Positions 7,812 through 15,915 of a DNA stretch of 64,000 nt are shown one piece after another (the first letter of the stretch is position 1; each line of letters starts with the position of its first letter). The notes beneath the pieces were generated by a model that saw nothing but the letters and a program-made list of their open reading frames with translations, ran no database searches and was not told the origin of the DNA. The position numbers and the translations under genes were made by a program. The stretch comes from Aquabacterium sp. Lineage in GTDB: Bacteria > Pseudomonadota > Gammaproteobacteria > Burkholderiales > Burkholderiaceae_C. The stretch lies in contig JAURXM010000020.1 in NCBI GenBank assembly GCA_030654395.1, positions 1 to 64,000 of the forward strand, written 5' to 3'.

Positions 7812-8782
7812 TGAGTTTGATCACAGGTGTGTTGTATGCCGCTTTGCTGGCGTACTTAGGTGGCTGGTATGCCGGTCAATGGCAGGGTAATTTTTCGCTG
7901 TTGTTGCTGGTGCTGAGCTTGTTTACGCTGGTCTATTGGCTGGCTGAGCGCTATAAATTCTTGCCTGAACGAGAAGCTGCAGCGGCCAAGTTGGTCGCTG
8001 CGGATGAGGCTCGTCGTGCGCAATTGACCAGCCAAGGTATTACTCAGGTTGACAGCAGTGTGAACCAAGCGCGTGATCGGCTGTTGATGCAGCCTTGGTG
8101 GCTTGATTGGACGGCCGGTCTGTTCCCCGTCATTTGCACCGTGTTTTTGATGCGCTCTTTTTTGTTTGAGCCGTTCAAAATCCCATCGGGGTCGATGATC
8201 CCAACCCTGTTGGTAGGTGACCTCATCTTGGTTAATAAATTTCACTACGGCATTCGTTTGCCGGTGATTAACAAGAAGATTTTTGCCAACAACGATCCTA
8301 AGATCGGTGACGTGATGGTTTTTCGCTATCCCGTTGACACTCGACTTGACTACATTAAGCGAGTGGTGGGTGTGCCAGGTGACGAAATCGCTTATCTCAA
8401 TAAGCGACTAACCATCAATGGCAAACCTATCGCACAAACGACACTGTCTGAGTTTTACGATGAAGACAGCTTGAGGTACTCCTTGCAGTACTCAGAGAAT
8501 TTATCTGGGGTCAATCACCGTATCTTGGTGGACAAAGATCGTCCGCCATTCATACCGCAGCAAGCAGTTTTTGACTTCCCCTTCAAAGAGAACTGTCGTT
8601 ACAGTGGTGAAGGTGTTGTCTGCAAGGTACCAGCAGGCTACTATTTCATGATGGGTGACAACCGCGACAACTCGCAGGACTCACGCTACTGGGGCTTTGT
8701 GCCAGACGAAAATATCGTCGGCAAGGCATTCATGGTTTGGATGAATTTTGGCGACTTTAAACGCGTCGGATTTTTCCACTAA
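7811..8782 (+). CDS. lepB: Signal peptidase I (leader peptidase)
   Basis: LepB removes signal peptides from exported proteins at the outer face of the inner membrane. The 323-residue protein has two N-terminal transmembrane segments, with a charged cytoplasmic stretch between them. The catalytic dyad is Ser128 (PSGSMIPT) and Lys183 (YIKRVVG). The conserved box GDNRDNSQDSRYWG is near residue 285. The ATG overlaps the lepA stop codon (TAATG), so the two are translationally coupled, the standard arrangement. Confidence 0.97.
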   Translation: MSLITGVLYAALLAYLGGWYAGQWQGNFSLLLLVLSLFTLVYWLAERYKFLPEREAAAAKLVAADEARRAQLTSQGITQVDSSVNQARDRLLMQPWWLDWTAGLFPVICTVFLMRSFLFEPFKIPSGSMIPTLLVGDLILVNKFHYGIRLPVINKKIFANNDPKIGDVMVFRYPVDTRLDYIKRVVGVPGDEIAYLNKRLTINGKPIAQTTLSEFYDEDSLRYSLQYSENLSGVNHRILVDKDRPPFIPQQAVFDFPFKENCRYSGEGVVCKVPAGYYFMMGDNRDNSQDSRYWGFVPDENIVGKAFMVWMNFGDFKRVGFFH

Positions 8783-8794
8783 ACAAAGACAGGC

Positions 8795-9175
8795 ATGCCG
8801 AACATGATCATTCGATCGACATCTTCCCCTAGCCAGCAAACTGGTGTCAGCTTGATTGGGCTGTTGTTTTGGGCGGTCTTGATCTCATCGTTTGCACTGG
8901 TGCTGATGAAGGTGTTTCCTGCTGTCACGGAGTACCGCACCATTCAGTCCATGGTGAATAAGGCCTCGCGTGAGGGAGGCGGTACCGTGCCTGAAATTCG
9001 GGCCTCCTTCGATAGATCGCAGGTGATTGAATACGGGGTGACATCGATCACCTCACGTGACCTTGAGATCAGCAAAGAGAACGACCAGGTGCAGATCAAA
9101 TTTGCCTACGACCGTGAGATTGAACTGGTCTCGCCTGTGTACTTGTTGATTAAGTTCAAAGGGCAGTCCAAGTGA
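8795..9175 (+). CDS. DUF4845 membrane-anchored protein
   Basis: A 126-residue protein with one N-terminal transmembrane helix (about residues 18-40, ISLIGLLFWAVLISSF-like) and a small soluble domain (PVYLLIKFKG near the end). It matches the DUF4845 proteins commonly found between lepB and rnc in beta- and gammaproteobacteria. Its biochemical role is not known to me. The ATG at 8795 is used; an in-frame ATG at 8804 is an alternative. Confidence 0.85.
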   Translation: MPNMIIRSTSSPSQQTGVSLIGLLFWAVLISSFALVLMKVFPAVTEYRTIQSMVNKASREGGGTVPEIRASFDRSQVIEYGVTSITSRDLEISKENDQVQIKFAYDREIELVSPVYLLIKFKGQSK

Positions 9176-9206
9176 GTGTGGGTGTTTTGAAGATGGTCAT
9201 AGCTTG

Positions 9207-9977
9207 ATGACCAGTCGCACTGTTGCCGCCGTGTCCCCAGCCTTGCAGGCTTTGCAGCAGCGCTTGGGTTACCAATTCACTGATACCCAGCTCTTGTCTC
9301 GTGCAGTGACGCATAAAAGCTTTGGCGTGAACCACTATGAACGCCTTGAGTTCTTGGGTGATGCGGTGCTCAGTTTGGGGGTTTCTGCCTTGTTGTATCG
9401 CCGGTTCGACCGCAGCGACGAAGGCGATCTCACACGCGTCAGGGCCCACTTGGTTCGCCAAGATATGTTGCACAAATTGGCTCAGCAAATTGGCCTGCCT
9501 GAGGTAATGCGCCTCAGTGACGGCGAGGCCAAAGGCGGTGGTGCGCAAAGGCCATCTATTTTGGCCGACTGCTTAGAAGCCATCATTGGCGCTGTGTACT
9601 TGGACGCTAATTTTGACGCCGCTCGTGATTTGGTTTTGCGTTTGTTTGAGCCATTGCTCGCCGAGACCACCCTAGAAGGTTGGAGCAAGGACGCCAAAAC
9701 AGCCTTGCAAGAATGGCTTCAAGGTCGCAAGCTGTCTATCCCCTTATATCGCATTGATGCAACCCGTGGCCCGGCACATGAGCAGGTGTTTGTGGTCGCG
9801 TGCGACATCGCCGAGTTGAACATCTCCGTCACAGGTGAAGGCCTGTCGCGACGTGCAGCCGAGCAAATTGCGGCTGATGCTGCCCTGACGTTATTAAAGG
9901 GCTTGCCCCATAAGGCCACTGTGGTGGTCAAGCAAGCACCAGACGACAAGCAGCTGCCCAGCAAGAAGCGCCTCTGA
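9207..9977 (+). CDS. rnc: Ribonuclease III
   Basis: RNase III cuts double-stranded RNA, including rRNA precursors. The 256-residue protein has the signature ERLEFLGDAVL near residue 47 and a second acidic motif DCLEAIIGAVYLD near residue 122, which together supply the metal ligands of the catalytic site. A double-stranded RNA-binding domain follows (KTALQEWLQGR to AAEQIAADAALTLL). The ATG at 9207 is preferred over the TTG one codon earlier. era follows 26 bases later, the usual rnc-era pair. Confidence 0.97.
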   Translation: MTSRTVAAVSPALQALQQRLGYQFTDTQLLSRAVTHKSFGVNHYERLEFLGDAVLSLGVSALLYRRFDRSDEGDLTRVRAHLVRQDMLHKLAQQIGLPEVMRLSDGEAKGGGAQRPSILADCLEAIIGAVYLDANFDAARDLVLRLFEPLLAETTLEGWSKDAKTALQEWLQGRKLSIPLYRIDATRGPAHEQVFVVACDIAELNISVTGEGLSRRAAEQIAADAALTLLKGLPHKATVVVKQAPDDKQLPSKKRL

Positions 9978-10003
9978 CGCATTAACTGAATTGAGTCCTA
10001 TCC

Positions 10004-11053
10004 ATGCCTAAGAAGCCTGCCACGCCGAAGACAGTGCCCGCCACCACGGCGGACAACCCTAATCCAGCATTGGATGCCATGCTCGCCAATCTATCCATGG
10101 TGCGCAAAGGCGGTGGCGATGCCGCCGCTGCGGATGAGCAGCGCTGCGGGTTGATCGCCATCGTGGGGCGCCCAAACGTGGGCAAGTCGACCTTGCTCAA
10201 TGTGTTGGTTGGGCAAAAAGTGTCCATCACCTCACGCAAGGCACAAACCACGCGCCACCGCATCACGGGTATCTGTACGGATGGTGATACGCAATTTGTC
10301 TTTGTCGACACCCCCGGGTTTCAGACCCGTCACACAGTGCGCGGCACGGCTGCGTTGAACCGCAATCTCAACAAAACAGTTCAAGCCACTTTGTCTGATG
10401 TTGAGGTCGTCGTGTTCATGCTTGAGGCTGGGAAATATGGCCCGGATGATGCCAAAGTGCTGGCGCTGCTGCCTAAGGATAAGCCGGTCATTTTGGTCGC
10501 CAATAAGCTCGATTTGGTTCATCGCCGCGAGGATCTGTTCCCTTGGTTGCAGAGCTTGCAGGAGCACCATCCCTTTGCTGCATTCATCCCTTTGTCTGCA
10601 CAAAAAGAAGAGGATGCCAAGCGCTTGCTGGGTGTGCTGCGCCCCTATATGCCTCAGCAGGGTTGGTGGTATGACGCTGACGTTTTGACTGACCGCACCG
10701 ATCGCTTCCTAGCCAGTGAAATCATCCGCGAAAAACTATTTCGCCTGACGGGTGACGAATTGCCCTACACCTCAACCGTGGTGATCGATCTCTATACAGA
10801 AGAGCCACCTCCTCCTAATAAGCCCAAAGCGACTGGTTTGGTACGCATTGCTGCAACCATCGTTGTCGAGCGTGAACAGCACAAAGGCATGATCATTGGC
10901 GACAAAGGTGAGAAGCTCAAGCGCATGGGCACCGAGTCACGTACCGAGTTGGAACGTCTCTTGGGTACCAAGGTGTTCCTTGAAATTTGGGTGAAGGTGC
11001 GATCCGGTTGGGCTGATGATGATGTCCGTCTGCGCACCTACGGTTACGAGTAA
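10004..11053 (+). CDS. era: GTPase Era
   Basis: Era is an essential GTPase that binds 16S rRNA and helps assemble the 30S subunit. The 349-residue protein has G1 GRPNVGKS at about 55-62, G3 DTPGF near 103 and G4 NKLD near 167. A C-terminal KH domain ([15 protein letters not shown]) binds RNA. It is about 45 residues longer than E. coli Era because of a Pro/Ala-rich N terminus ([10 protein letters not shown] onward), as in other Burkholderiales. Confidence 0.97.
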   Translation: MPKKPATPKTVPATTADNPNPALDAMLANLSMVRKGGGDAAAADEQRCGLIAIVGRPNVGKSTLLNVLVGQKVSITSRKAQTTRHRITGICTDGDTQFVFVDTPGFQTRHTVRGTAALNRNLNKTVQATLSDVEVVVFMLEAGKYGPDDAKVLALLPKDKPVILVANKLDLVHRREDLFPWLQSLQEHHPFAAFIPLSAQKEEDAKRLLGVLRPYMPQQGWWYDADVLTDRTDRFLASEIIREKLFRLTGDELPYTSTVVIDLYTEEPPPPNKPKATGLVRIAATIVVEREQHKGMIIGDKGEKLKRMGTESRTELERLLGTKVFLEIWVKVRSGWADDDVRLRTYGYE

Positions 11054-11070
11054 GCTGCCAGAGTCATTTC

Positions 11071-11844
11071 GTGGCCCGAGCGCATCAACGCCCTGGTTTG
11101 GCAGCATTTGTCCTGCATAGCCACGACTGGAGTGAGTCCAGTCTCATCTTGGAGCTGTTCACCCGCGAGCATGGCCGAGTGGTGGCTGTTGCCAAAGGAG
11201 CCAAGCGGCCATATTCGCAATTGCGTCCGGTGCTCATGCCTTTTCAGCAACTGACGGTGGTGTTTGGCGTCAAGCGATCCGAGGATGCCGAAGTATGGCT
11301 TTTGCGGCAGGCTGAATGGGCTGGCGGGGCTGCTTGGCCTGGCGGGGCTGCGTTGTTGCCCGGCTTTTACCTCAACGAGTTATTGATGCGCTTGATGGTG
11401 CGTCATGATCCGCACCCAGCATTGTTCGATGCCTATGCACAGGCGCTGCAAGCCATGGGCGACGCCTCCCTGCTGCAAGCCGCTTTGCGTGCGTTTGAAT
11501 TGATATTGCTGCGCAGGCTAGGGCATTTGCCAGATTTGTCTGCTCAAACGGTGGCAGGCCATGCTGTTTTGCCAGATCAAACCTACGAGCTGCATGCTGA
11601 CCTAGGCGTATCGTTGGTCAGTAGCGTGGGCGAGCCCGGTGGTGGTCCTGCTGCGATCCCTGGACAGGTGCTTCTGGACATGGAGTCGGCATTGAAGCTT
11701 AGCCACCCCGTCCCAGCCATGATGGCAGCCTGTATGCCGGCCTTGAGTGAGCTCAAAGTAGTATTGCGCACATTGATTCATTATCATCTTGGCTCCCAGA
11801 TGCTGCGCACACGCGAGCTCATGGTGGAGTTACAACAAACATGA
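11071..11844 (+). CDS. recO: DNA repair protein RecO
   Basis: RecO works with RecR to load RecA on gapped DNA coated with SSB. The 257-residue protein has the N-terminal OB fold (AFVLHSHDWSESSLILELFTREHG and VAKGAKRP) and the helical C-terminal domain. It lacks the zinc-finger cysteines of some RecO proteins. GTG at 11071 is the start that keeps the OB fold whole. A short internal DNA repeat near 11320-11351 encodes the duplicated GGAAWP/GGAA stretch. The stop overlaps the pdxJ ATG (ATGA). Confidence 0.93.
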   Translation: MARAHQRPGLAAFVLHSHDWSESSLILELFTREHGRVVAVAKGAKRPYSQLRPVLMPFQQLTVVFGVKRSEDAEVWLLRQAEWAGGAAWPGGAALLPGFYLNELLMRLMVRHDPHPALFDAYAQALQAMGDASLLQAALRAFELILLRRLGHLPDLSAQTVAGHAVLPDQTYELHADLGVSLVSSVGEPGGGPAAIPGQVLLDMESALKLSHPVPAMMAACMPALSELKVVLRTLIHYHLGSQMLRTRELMVELQQT

Positions 11845-12680
11845 CTTATTCAGGCTCTCAATTGACCTCGGTTGATTCGCCCTTGCTGGGTGTCAACATT
11901 GATCACATCGCCACGGTGCGCAATGCGCGTGGTGGACGCTTCCCCGATCCGGTTGCTGCGGCCCTGCTGGCTGTTGAAAGTGGCGCAGACATCATCACCT
12001 TTCACCTGCGTGAAGACCGTCGGCACATTCAAGATGACGATGTCCGACGTTTGAAAGAGCATGTGGCTGCCCCCCTGAACTTTGAGGCGGCGGTCACTGA
12101 CGAGATGCTTGACATCATTGAGCGCACCGCGCCTGAACACGTCTGCTTGGTTCCTGAGCGGCGTCAAGAGGTGACAACGGAGGGGGGCTTGGATGTTGTC
12201 GGGCAACGAAGCCGTCTCGAGGATGCTTGTCAGCGTTTGGCTGCTGCAGGCTCACGCGTTTCTTTGTTCATTGGTGCAGATCCTGCGCAAATCCACGCGG
12301 CAGCGGAAGTCGGCGCGCCTTGTATTGAGCTTCATACGGGTGCCTTGGCCAATGCGTGGTGGGATGGCAATGCCGCCGCTTTGGCGCTGGAGTTGAGTCG
12401 CCTTAAGGCTGGGTTGCTGCTCGGCCGAAGTCTGGGTTTGCGCACACACGCGGGTCATGGTTTGGCTTTGAGTCAGCATGTGCCCATTGGTGACTCAGCT
12501 GTGGTCGCGGGGCAGGTCAGCAGCACGGCTTTGGTCGCGGCATGCCCTGATGTGAGTGAGTTGCATATCGGCCATGCATTGGTGGGGCACGCTCTTTTTG
12601 TCGGCTTGCGTCAGGCCATTGCCGACTTCAAAGCCGAAGCTGTGCGGGCTCGCCGTACCGGCGCCATAGTCGGACAATGA
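11841..12680 (+). CDS. pdxJ: Pyridoxine 5'-phosphate synthase PdxJ
   Basis: PdxJ joins 3-amino-2-oxopropyl phosphate and deoxyxylulose 5-phosphate to make pyridoxine 5'-phosphate in the DXP-dependent vitamin B6 pathway. The 279-residue TIM-barrel protein has LGVNIDHIATVRNARGG near the start, FHLREDRRHI and the late motif AGHGL. The N terminus is some 15 residues longer than in E. coli. The next gene is usually acpS, but here nagZ follows after 55 bases. Confidence 0.97.
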   Translation: MTYSGSQLTSVDSPLLGVNIDHIATVRNARGGRFPDPVAAALLAVESGADIITFHLREDRRHIQDDDVRRLKEHVAAPLNFEAAVTDEMLDIIERTAPEHVCLVPERRQEVTTEGGLDVVGQRSRLEDACQRLAAAGSRVSLFIGADPAQIHAAAEVGAPCIELHTGALANAWWDGNAAALALELSRLKAGLLLGRSLGLRTHAGHGLALSQHVPIGDSAVVAGQVSSTALVAACPDVSELHIGHALVGHALFVGLRQAIADFKAEAVRARRTGAIVGQ

Positions 12681-12735
12681 GCATCGACCATAGCCGACCT
12701 GTTTTTGTCGTTATTGAAACTTTTCCACCAACACC

Positions 12736-13863
12736 ATGAGCAAAAAAAACAAGTCTGCCCGATTGCAAACTGCGAGCGATTCATTCGGTCTCGTCGAGCA
12801 TGCACCCTTGGTGCTGGACATTGAGGGTTTGAGCCTCAATGCAGATGATCGCCGTCGTCTCTCTCACCCACTGACTGGCGGATTGATTCTGTTTGCTCGC
12901 AACTGGTCGAGCCGTTCGCAGCTTGTCACTTTGTGCGCGGAAATCAAAACAATCCGACCTGATATGTTGATCTGCGTCGACCACGAAGGTGGGCGCGTTC
13001 AGCGCTTCAAAACAGACGGCTTTACGCACGTGCCGCCGATGCGCAGCCTCAGTGACATGTGGTCCAACGATGGCAAGTCTGGTGAGGGTTCCGGTGCCAT
13101 GGCTGCAACCGATGCGGCCACAGCCTGTGGGTATGTGTTGGCCAGTGAGTTGCGCGCTTGTGGTGTCGATTTGACGTTTACGCCGGTATTGGATCTGGAT
13201 TGGGGAGGCAGCAGCGTCATTGGTGACCGCGCATTCCATCGCGACCCACGCGTGGTGACCATGCTGGCCAAGAGTGTGATGCATGGCTTGTTGTTGGCTG
13301 GCATGGCCAATTGCGGTAAGCACTTTCCGGGGCACGGTTTTGTCACGGCGGATTCACATGTGGATGTCCCGGTTGATAAGCGCAGCTTGAGGGCCATCTT
13401 GGGTGACGATGCCAAGCCTTACGAGTGGCTCAGTACCTCGTTAACCAGCGTGATGCCTGCGCACGTTATCTACCCCAAGGTGGACGCAGCCCCAGCAGGC
13501 TTTTCTCGTACTTGGTTGCAAGAGATTTTGCGTGGCAAGCTGGGTTTCACCGGTGCCATTTTCAGTGATGACCTCAGTATGAAGGGCGCAACCGTCGCGG
13601 GCAACCACACACAGGGTGCTGTGGCGGCATTGAATGCGGGATGCGACATGGTTTTGTTGTGCAACCAGTCCATGAACGGCGGTAAAGCGGTTGACGATTT
13701 GCTGGATGGTTTAACCGAAGCAATGACCTATGGTGACTGGGTTGCCAGTCCTGACAGCGAAGGGCGCCGACTTGATCTGTTGCCTCAAACGGCGCCGATG
13801 ACTTGGGATGAGCTGATGCTCAGCCCGGTCTATCACCAAGCGCTGTCTCGCTTGCCACGCTGA
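12736..13863 (+). CDS. nagZ: Beta-N-acetylhexosaminidase NagZ
   Basis: NagZ removes N-acetylglucosamine from anhydro-muropeptides during cytoplasmic peptidoglycan recycling. The 375-residue glycoside hydrolase family 3 protein has DHEGGRVQRF, CGKHFPGHG followed by DSHVDVPVDKR, and the nucleophile region FSDDLSMKG (the first Asp of the pair is the family's catalytic residue). It ends nine bases before the convergent acyl-CoA ligase gene, and no terminator is visible between them. Confidence 0.96.
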   Translation: MSKKNKSARLQTASDSFGLVEHAPLVLDIEGLSLNADDRRRLSHPLTGGLILFARNWSSRSQLVTLCAEIKTIRPDMLICVDHEGGRVQRFKTDGFTHVPPMRSLSDMWSNDGKSGEGSGAMAATDAATACGYVLASELRACGVDLTFTPVLDLDWGGSSVIGDRAFHRDPRVVTMLAKSVMHGLLLAGMANCGKHFPGHGFVTADSHVDVPVDKRSLRAILGDDAKPYEWLSTSLTSVMPAHVIYPKVDAAPAGFSRTWLQEILRGKLGFTGAIFSDDLSMKGATVAGNHTQGAVAALNAGCDMVLLCNQSMNGGKAVDDLLDGLTEAMTYGDWVASPDSEGRRLDLLPQTAPMTWDELMLSPVYHQALSRLPR

Positions 13864-13872
13864 GTCACTTGT

Positions 13873-15744
13873 TCAGCTGGCGTAGAGCGATTGGATCAAC
13901 GCCTGGTGGCGATCCAGTACGACTTTGCGTTTGACCTTGAGTGTGGCGGTGAGCTCTCCACCCTCAATGGTGAAGGGCTCTGTCAGTACAACAAATTTGC
14001 GAATATGTGCGACACGTGCTTGTTTGTCGTTGACGTGGTCAATGCCCTGCTGGATGGCCTCTAAGACCAAAGGGTGTGCGTGCAAGTCCACATCAGAAAG
14101 GCCGTGCTTGCGCGCAAACTCAAGCAGCGTCGGCATCTCCAAGGTGATCAGGGCGGTCAAGTAGTGGCGACCATCCCCGCATACGACGGCAAACTCAATC
14201 AAGTGACAGTCCATCAAAGCCGCTTCAATATTGGCAGGCGAGATGTTTTTGCCACCGGACGTGATGATCAGGTCCTTTTTGCGGCCAGTTATATATACGA
14301 ATCCATCTTCGTCGATGTGCCCTAAATCGCCAGTCATCAGCCAGCCGTCTTGCATGGTTTGAGCTGTGGCGTTGGGCTGCCCTAGGTAACCTTGGAATAC
14401 ATGTGGGCCACGTACAAACAACTCCCCGTCATCGGCTACGCGGATTTGCGTCCCAGGTAATGGTTTGCCAACTGAGCCTACGCGTGTCTCGTTTGGCAAA
14501 CTGATGGTGGATGGGCCGCAGGCCTCGGACTGCCCATACAGCTCTCTGACGACAATATTAAGGCCGGCAAAAAATCGGAGGCTGTCGGGTGAAATAGCTG
14601 CGGCCCCAGTGCTCAGTAGCCTGGCTTGATCAAAGCCCAAGGCCTCTTGAACCTTGCGGTATACCAAGCGTTGAGCCAGTGACTTTTGAATCGCAAGCCA
14701 TGGCCCCGTTGGTCTGCCTTCCATGTCCAGTTCATGCCATCGTCTACCCACGTCCATGGCCCATGTTGCCATCTTGGCCTTGAATCCTGTGGCATTGGAT
14801 AGTTTGCCTTCGATGGCCGCTTGCATCTTTTCCCACACACGTGGCACACCGAAGAAGATCGTAGGCTTGACCTCTTTCAGGTGCTCGCCAAGCATGTCTA
14901 TGCTCCTCGCAAAATACACCGAGAAGCCCGTGTACGCTTGGTTGTGCATGCTGCCGAGTTGCTCGGCGATGTGTGCCAGCGGCAGGTAAGACAGTAGCCT
15001 GTCGTGCTCGTCAGCATGGAACATCCCGATCATGGTGGTAGCCGTCCACCAAATGTTGCCATGGCTGAGTACGACCGCCTTGGATGGGCCGGTGGTGCCA
15101 GACGTATAGATCAGCGTGCCGGTATCTGTGGGTGTGATTGCAGACAATCTTTTGCTTATCGTTTGATTCTGAATGGCAGCTTGATCCGACCGACCCAAGG
15201 TCATGAACGACTGCCACGTTAATGCGGTCTTGCTGGTCGATGCGCTAGGTTCCCCTTTGATTCGGATGATCGATCGCAAGTGCATCAGGTTGTTCATGCA
15301 GGCGTCAACCTTGGCCAACCTTGGGGTATCTTCGACGATCAGCACAGGCGCTTTGCAGTGATTCAACACGTACTCGATGTCTGTGCTCGGACTGGTCCAA
15401 TAGATGCCGACGGGAATGGCGCCGATGCTCATCGCGGCAAAGGCGGTTATCGACCAAGCTGGGCAGTTGAAGCTCAGTATGGCGACTGCATCACCGCGCT
15501 CTACTCCTAGTGCCAGCAAGGCCCTCGCTGCCGTGCGCACTTCATCTGCATAGCTTGTCCACGACGTCGCTTTCCAGCCCGTATCTTCGCGCTCCCAGTA
15601 TGCTGGGTGCTGTCCCAGTTTGGTTGCAGTCTGAAAGAGTTTGGCGGGGGCAGATTCAAAGTCAGCAAAATCAAGAGCTGAGTTGGAACTCGCACTCCCG
15701 GTTGCCTTTTTGTCATGCCACGATGGCGCAGTTGAGGGGGGCAT
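13873..15744 (-). CDS. AMP-dependent long-chain acyl-CoA ligase
   Basis: A 623-residue member of the ANL superfamily that should activate a long-chain fatty acid to its CoA thioester through an acyl-adenylate. Motifs are the P-loop-like YTSGTTGPSKAV, the YGQSEACGP motif (A5), TGDLGHIDEDGF and GRKKDLIITSGGKNISP. It resembles the FAA1/long-chain group rather than E. coli FadD. The start at 15744 is chosen because GGAG lies six bases upstream; in-frame ATG and TTG codons at 15777 and 15795 overlap the likely promoter and operator. The substrate is inferred from the family only. Confidence 0.88.
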   Translation of the reverse strand: MPPSTAPSWHDKKATGSASSNSALDFADFESAPAKLFQTATKLGQHPAYWEREDTGWKATSWTSYADEVRTAARALLALGVERGDAVAILSFNCPAWSITAFAAMSIGAIPVGIYWTSPSTDIEYVLNHCKAPVLIVEDTPRLAKVDACMNNLMHLRSIIRIKGEPSASTSKTALTWQSFMTLGRSDQAAIQNQTISKRLSAITPTDTGTLIYTSGTTGPSKAVVLSHGNIWWTATTMIGMFHADEHDRLLSYLPLAHIAEQLGSMHNQAYTGFSVYFARSIDMLGEHLKEVKPTIFFGVPRVWEKMQAAIEGKLSNATGFKAKMATWAMDVGRRWHELDMEGRPTGPWLAIQKSLAQRLVYRKVQEALGFDQARLLSTGAAAISPDSLRFFAGLNIVVRELYGQSEACGPSTISLPNETRVGSVGKPLPGTQIRVADDGELFVRGPHVFQGYLGQPNATAQTMQDGWLMTGDLGHIDEDGFVYITGRKKDLIITSGGKNISPANIEAALMDCHLIEFAVVCGDGRHYLTALITLEMPTLLEFARKHGLSDVDLHAHPLVLEAIQQGIDHVNDKQARVAHIRKFVVLTEPFTIEGGELTATLKVKRKVVLDRHQALIQSLYAS

Positions 15745-15779
15745 GCAGTCTCCAATATTTCCCCTATTAGAGTGCATAG

Positions 15780-15795
15780 TTAACGTAAGCGTCAA
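15780..15795. promoter_or_regulatory. Candidate MerR-type (LiuR-like) operator at the acyl-CoA ligase promoter
   Basis: An inverted repeat TTGACG-N4-CGTTAA (minus-strand reading) lies 36 bases before the ligase start. One base departs from perfect symmetry. Its left arm also fits a -35 box, with TCTAAT 18 bases downstream as -10. The spacing and the ACGT-rich arms resemble operators of MerR-family regulators of fatty-acid and branched-chain acyl catabolism in proteobacteria. That match is from memory. Confidence 0.4.
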
Positions 15796-15853
15796 CTACA
15801 TGTCGCATAGGTTAAACCCTCAATTTTGCCTTGCCTTGTATTTTTTGAACAAG

Positions 15854-15879
15854 AAAAAGCCCGGCATGTAGCCGGGCTT
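15854..15879 (-). terminator. Intrinsic terminator of rne
   Basis: A perfect 9-bp stem AAGCCCGGC / GCCGGGCTT (15857-15879) with a 5-base loop is followed on the minus strand by TTTTTCTTG. It lies 37 bases past the rne stop codon. Confidence 0.85.
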
Positions 15880-15915
15880 GTATCACCCAAAGCGGGCATT
15901 TGATTTATAGCTAGA

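Noticed and set aside
11320-11351. A short tandem repeat in recO as a mobile or regulatory element
   Set aside because: It is a small in-frame duplication encoding a Gly/Ala/Trp/Pro loop and has no features of a mobile element.
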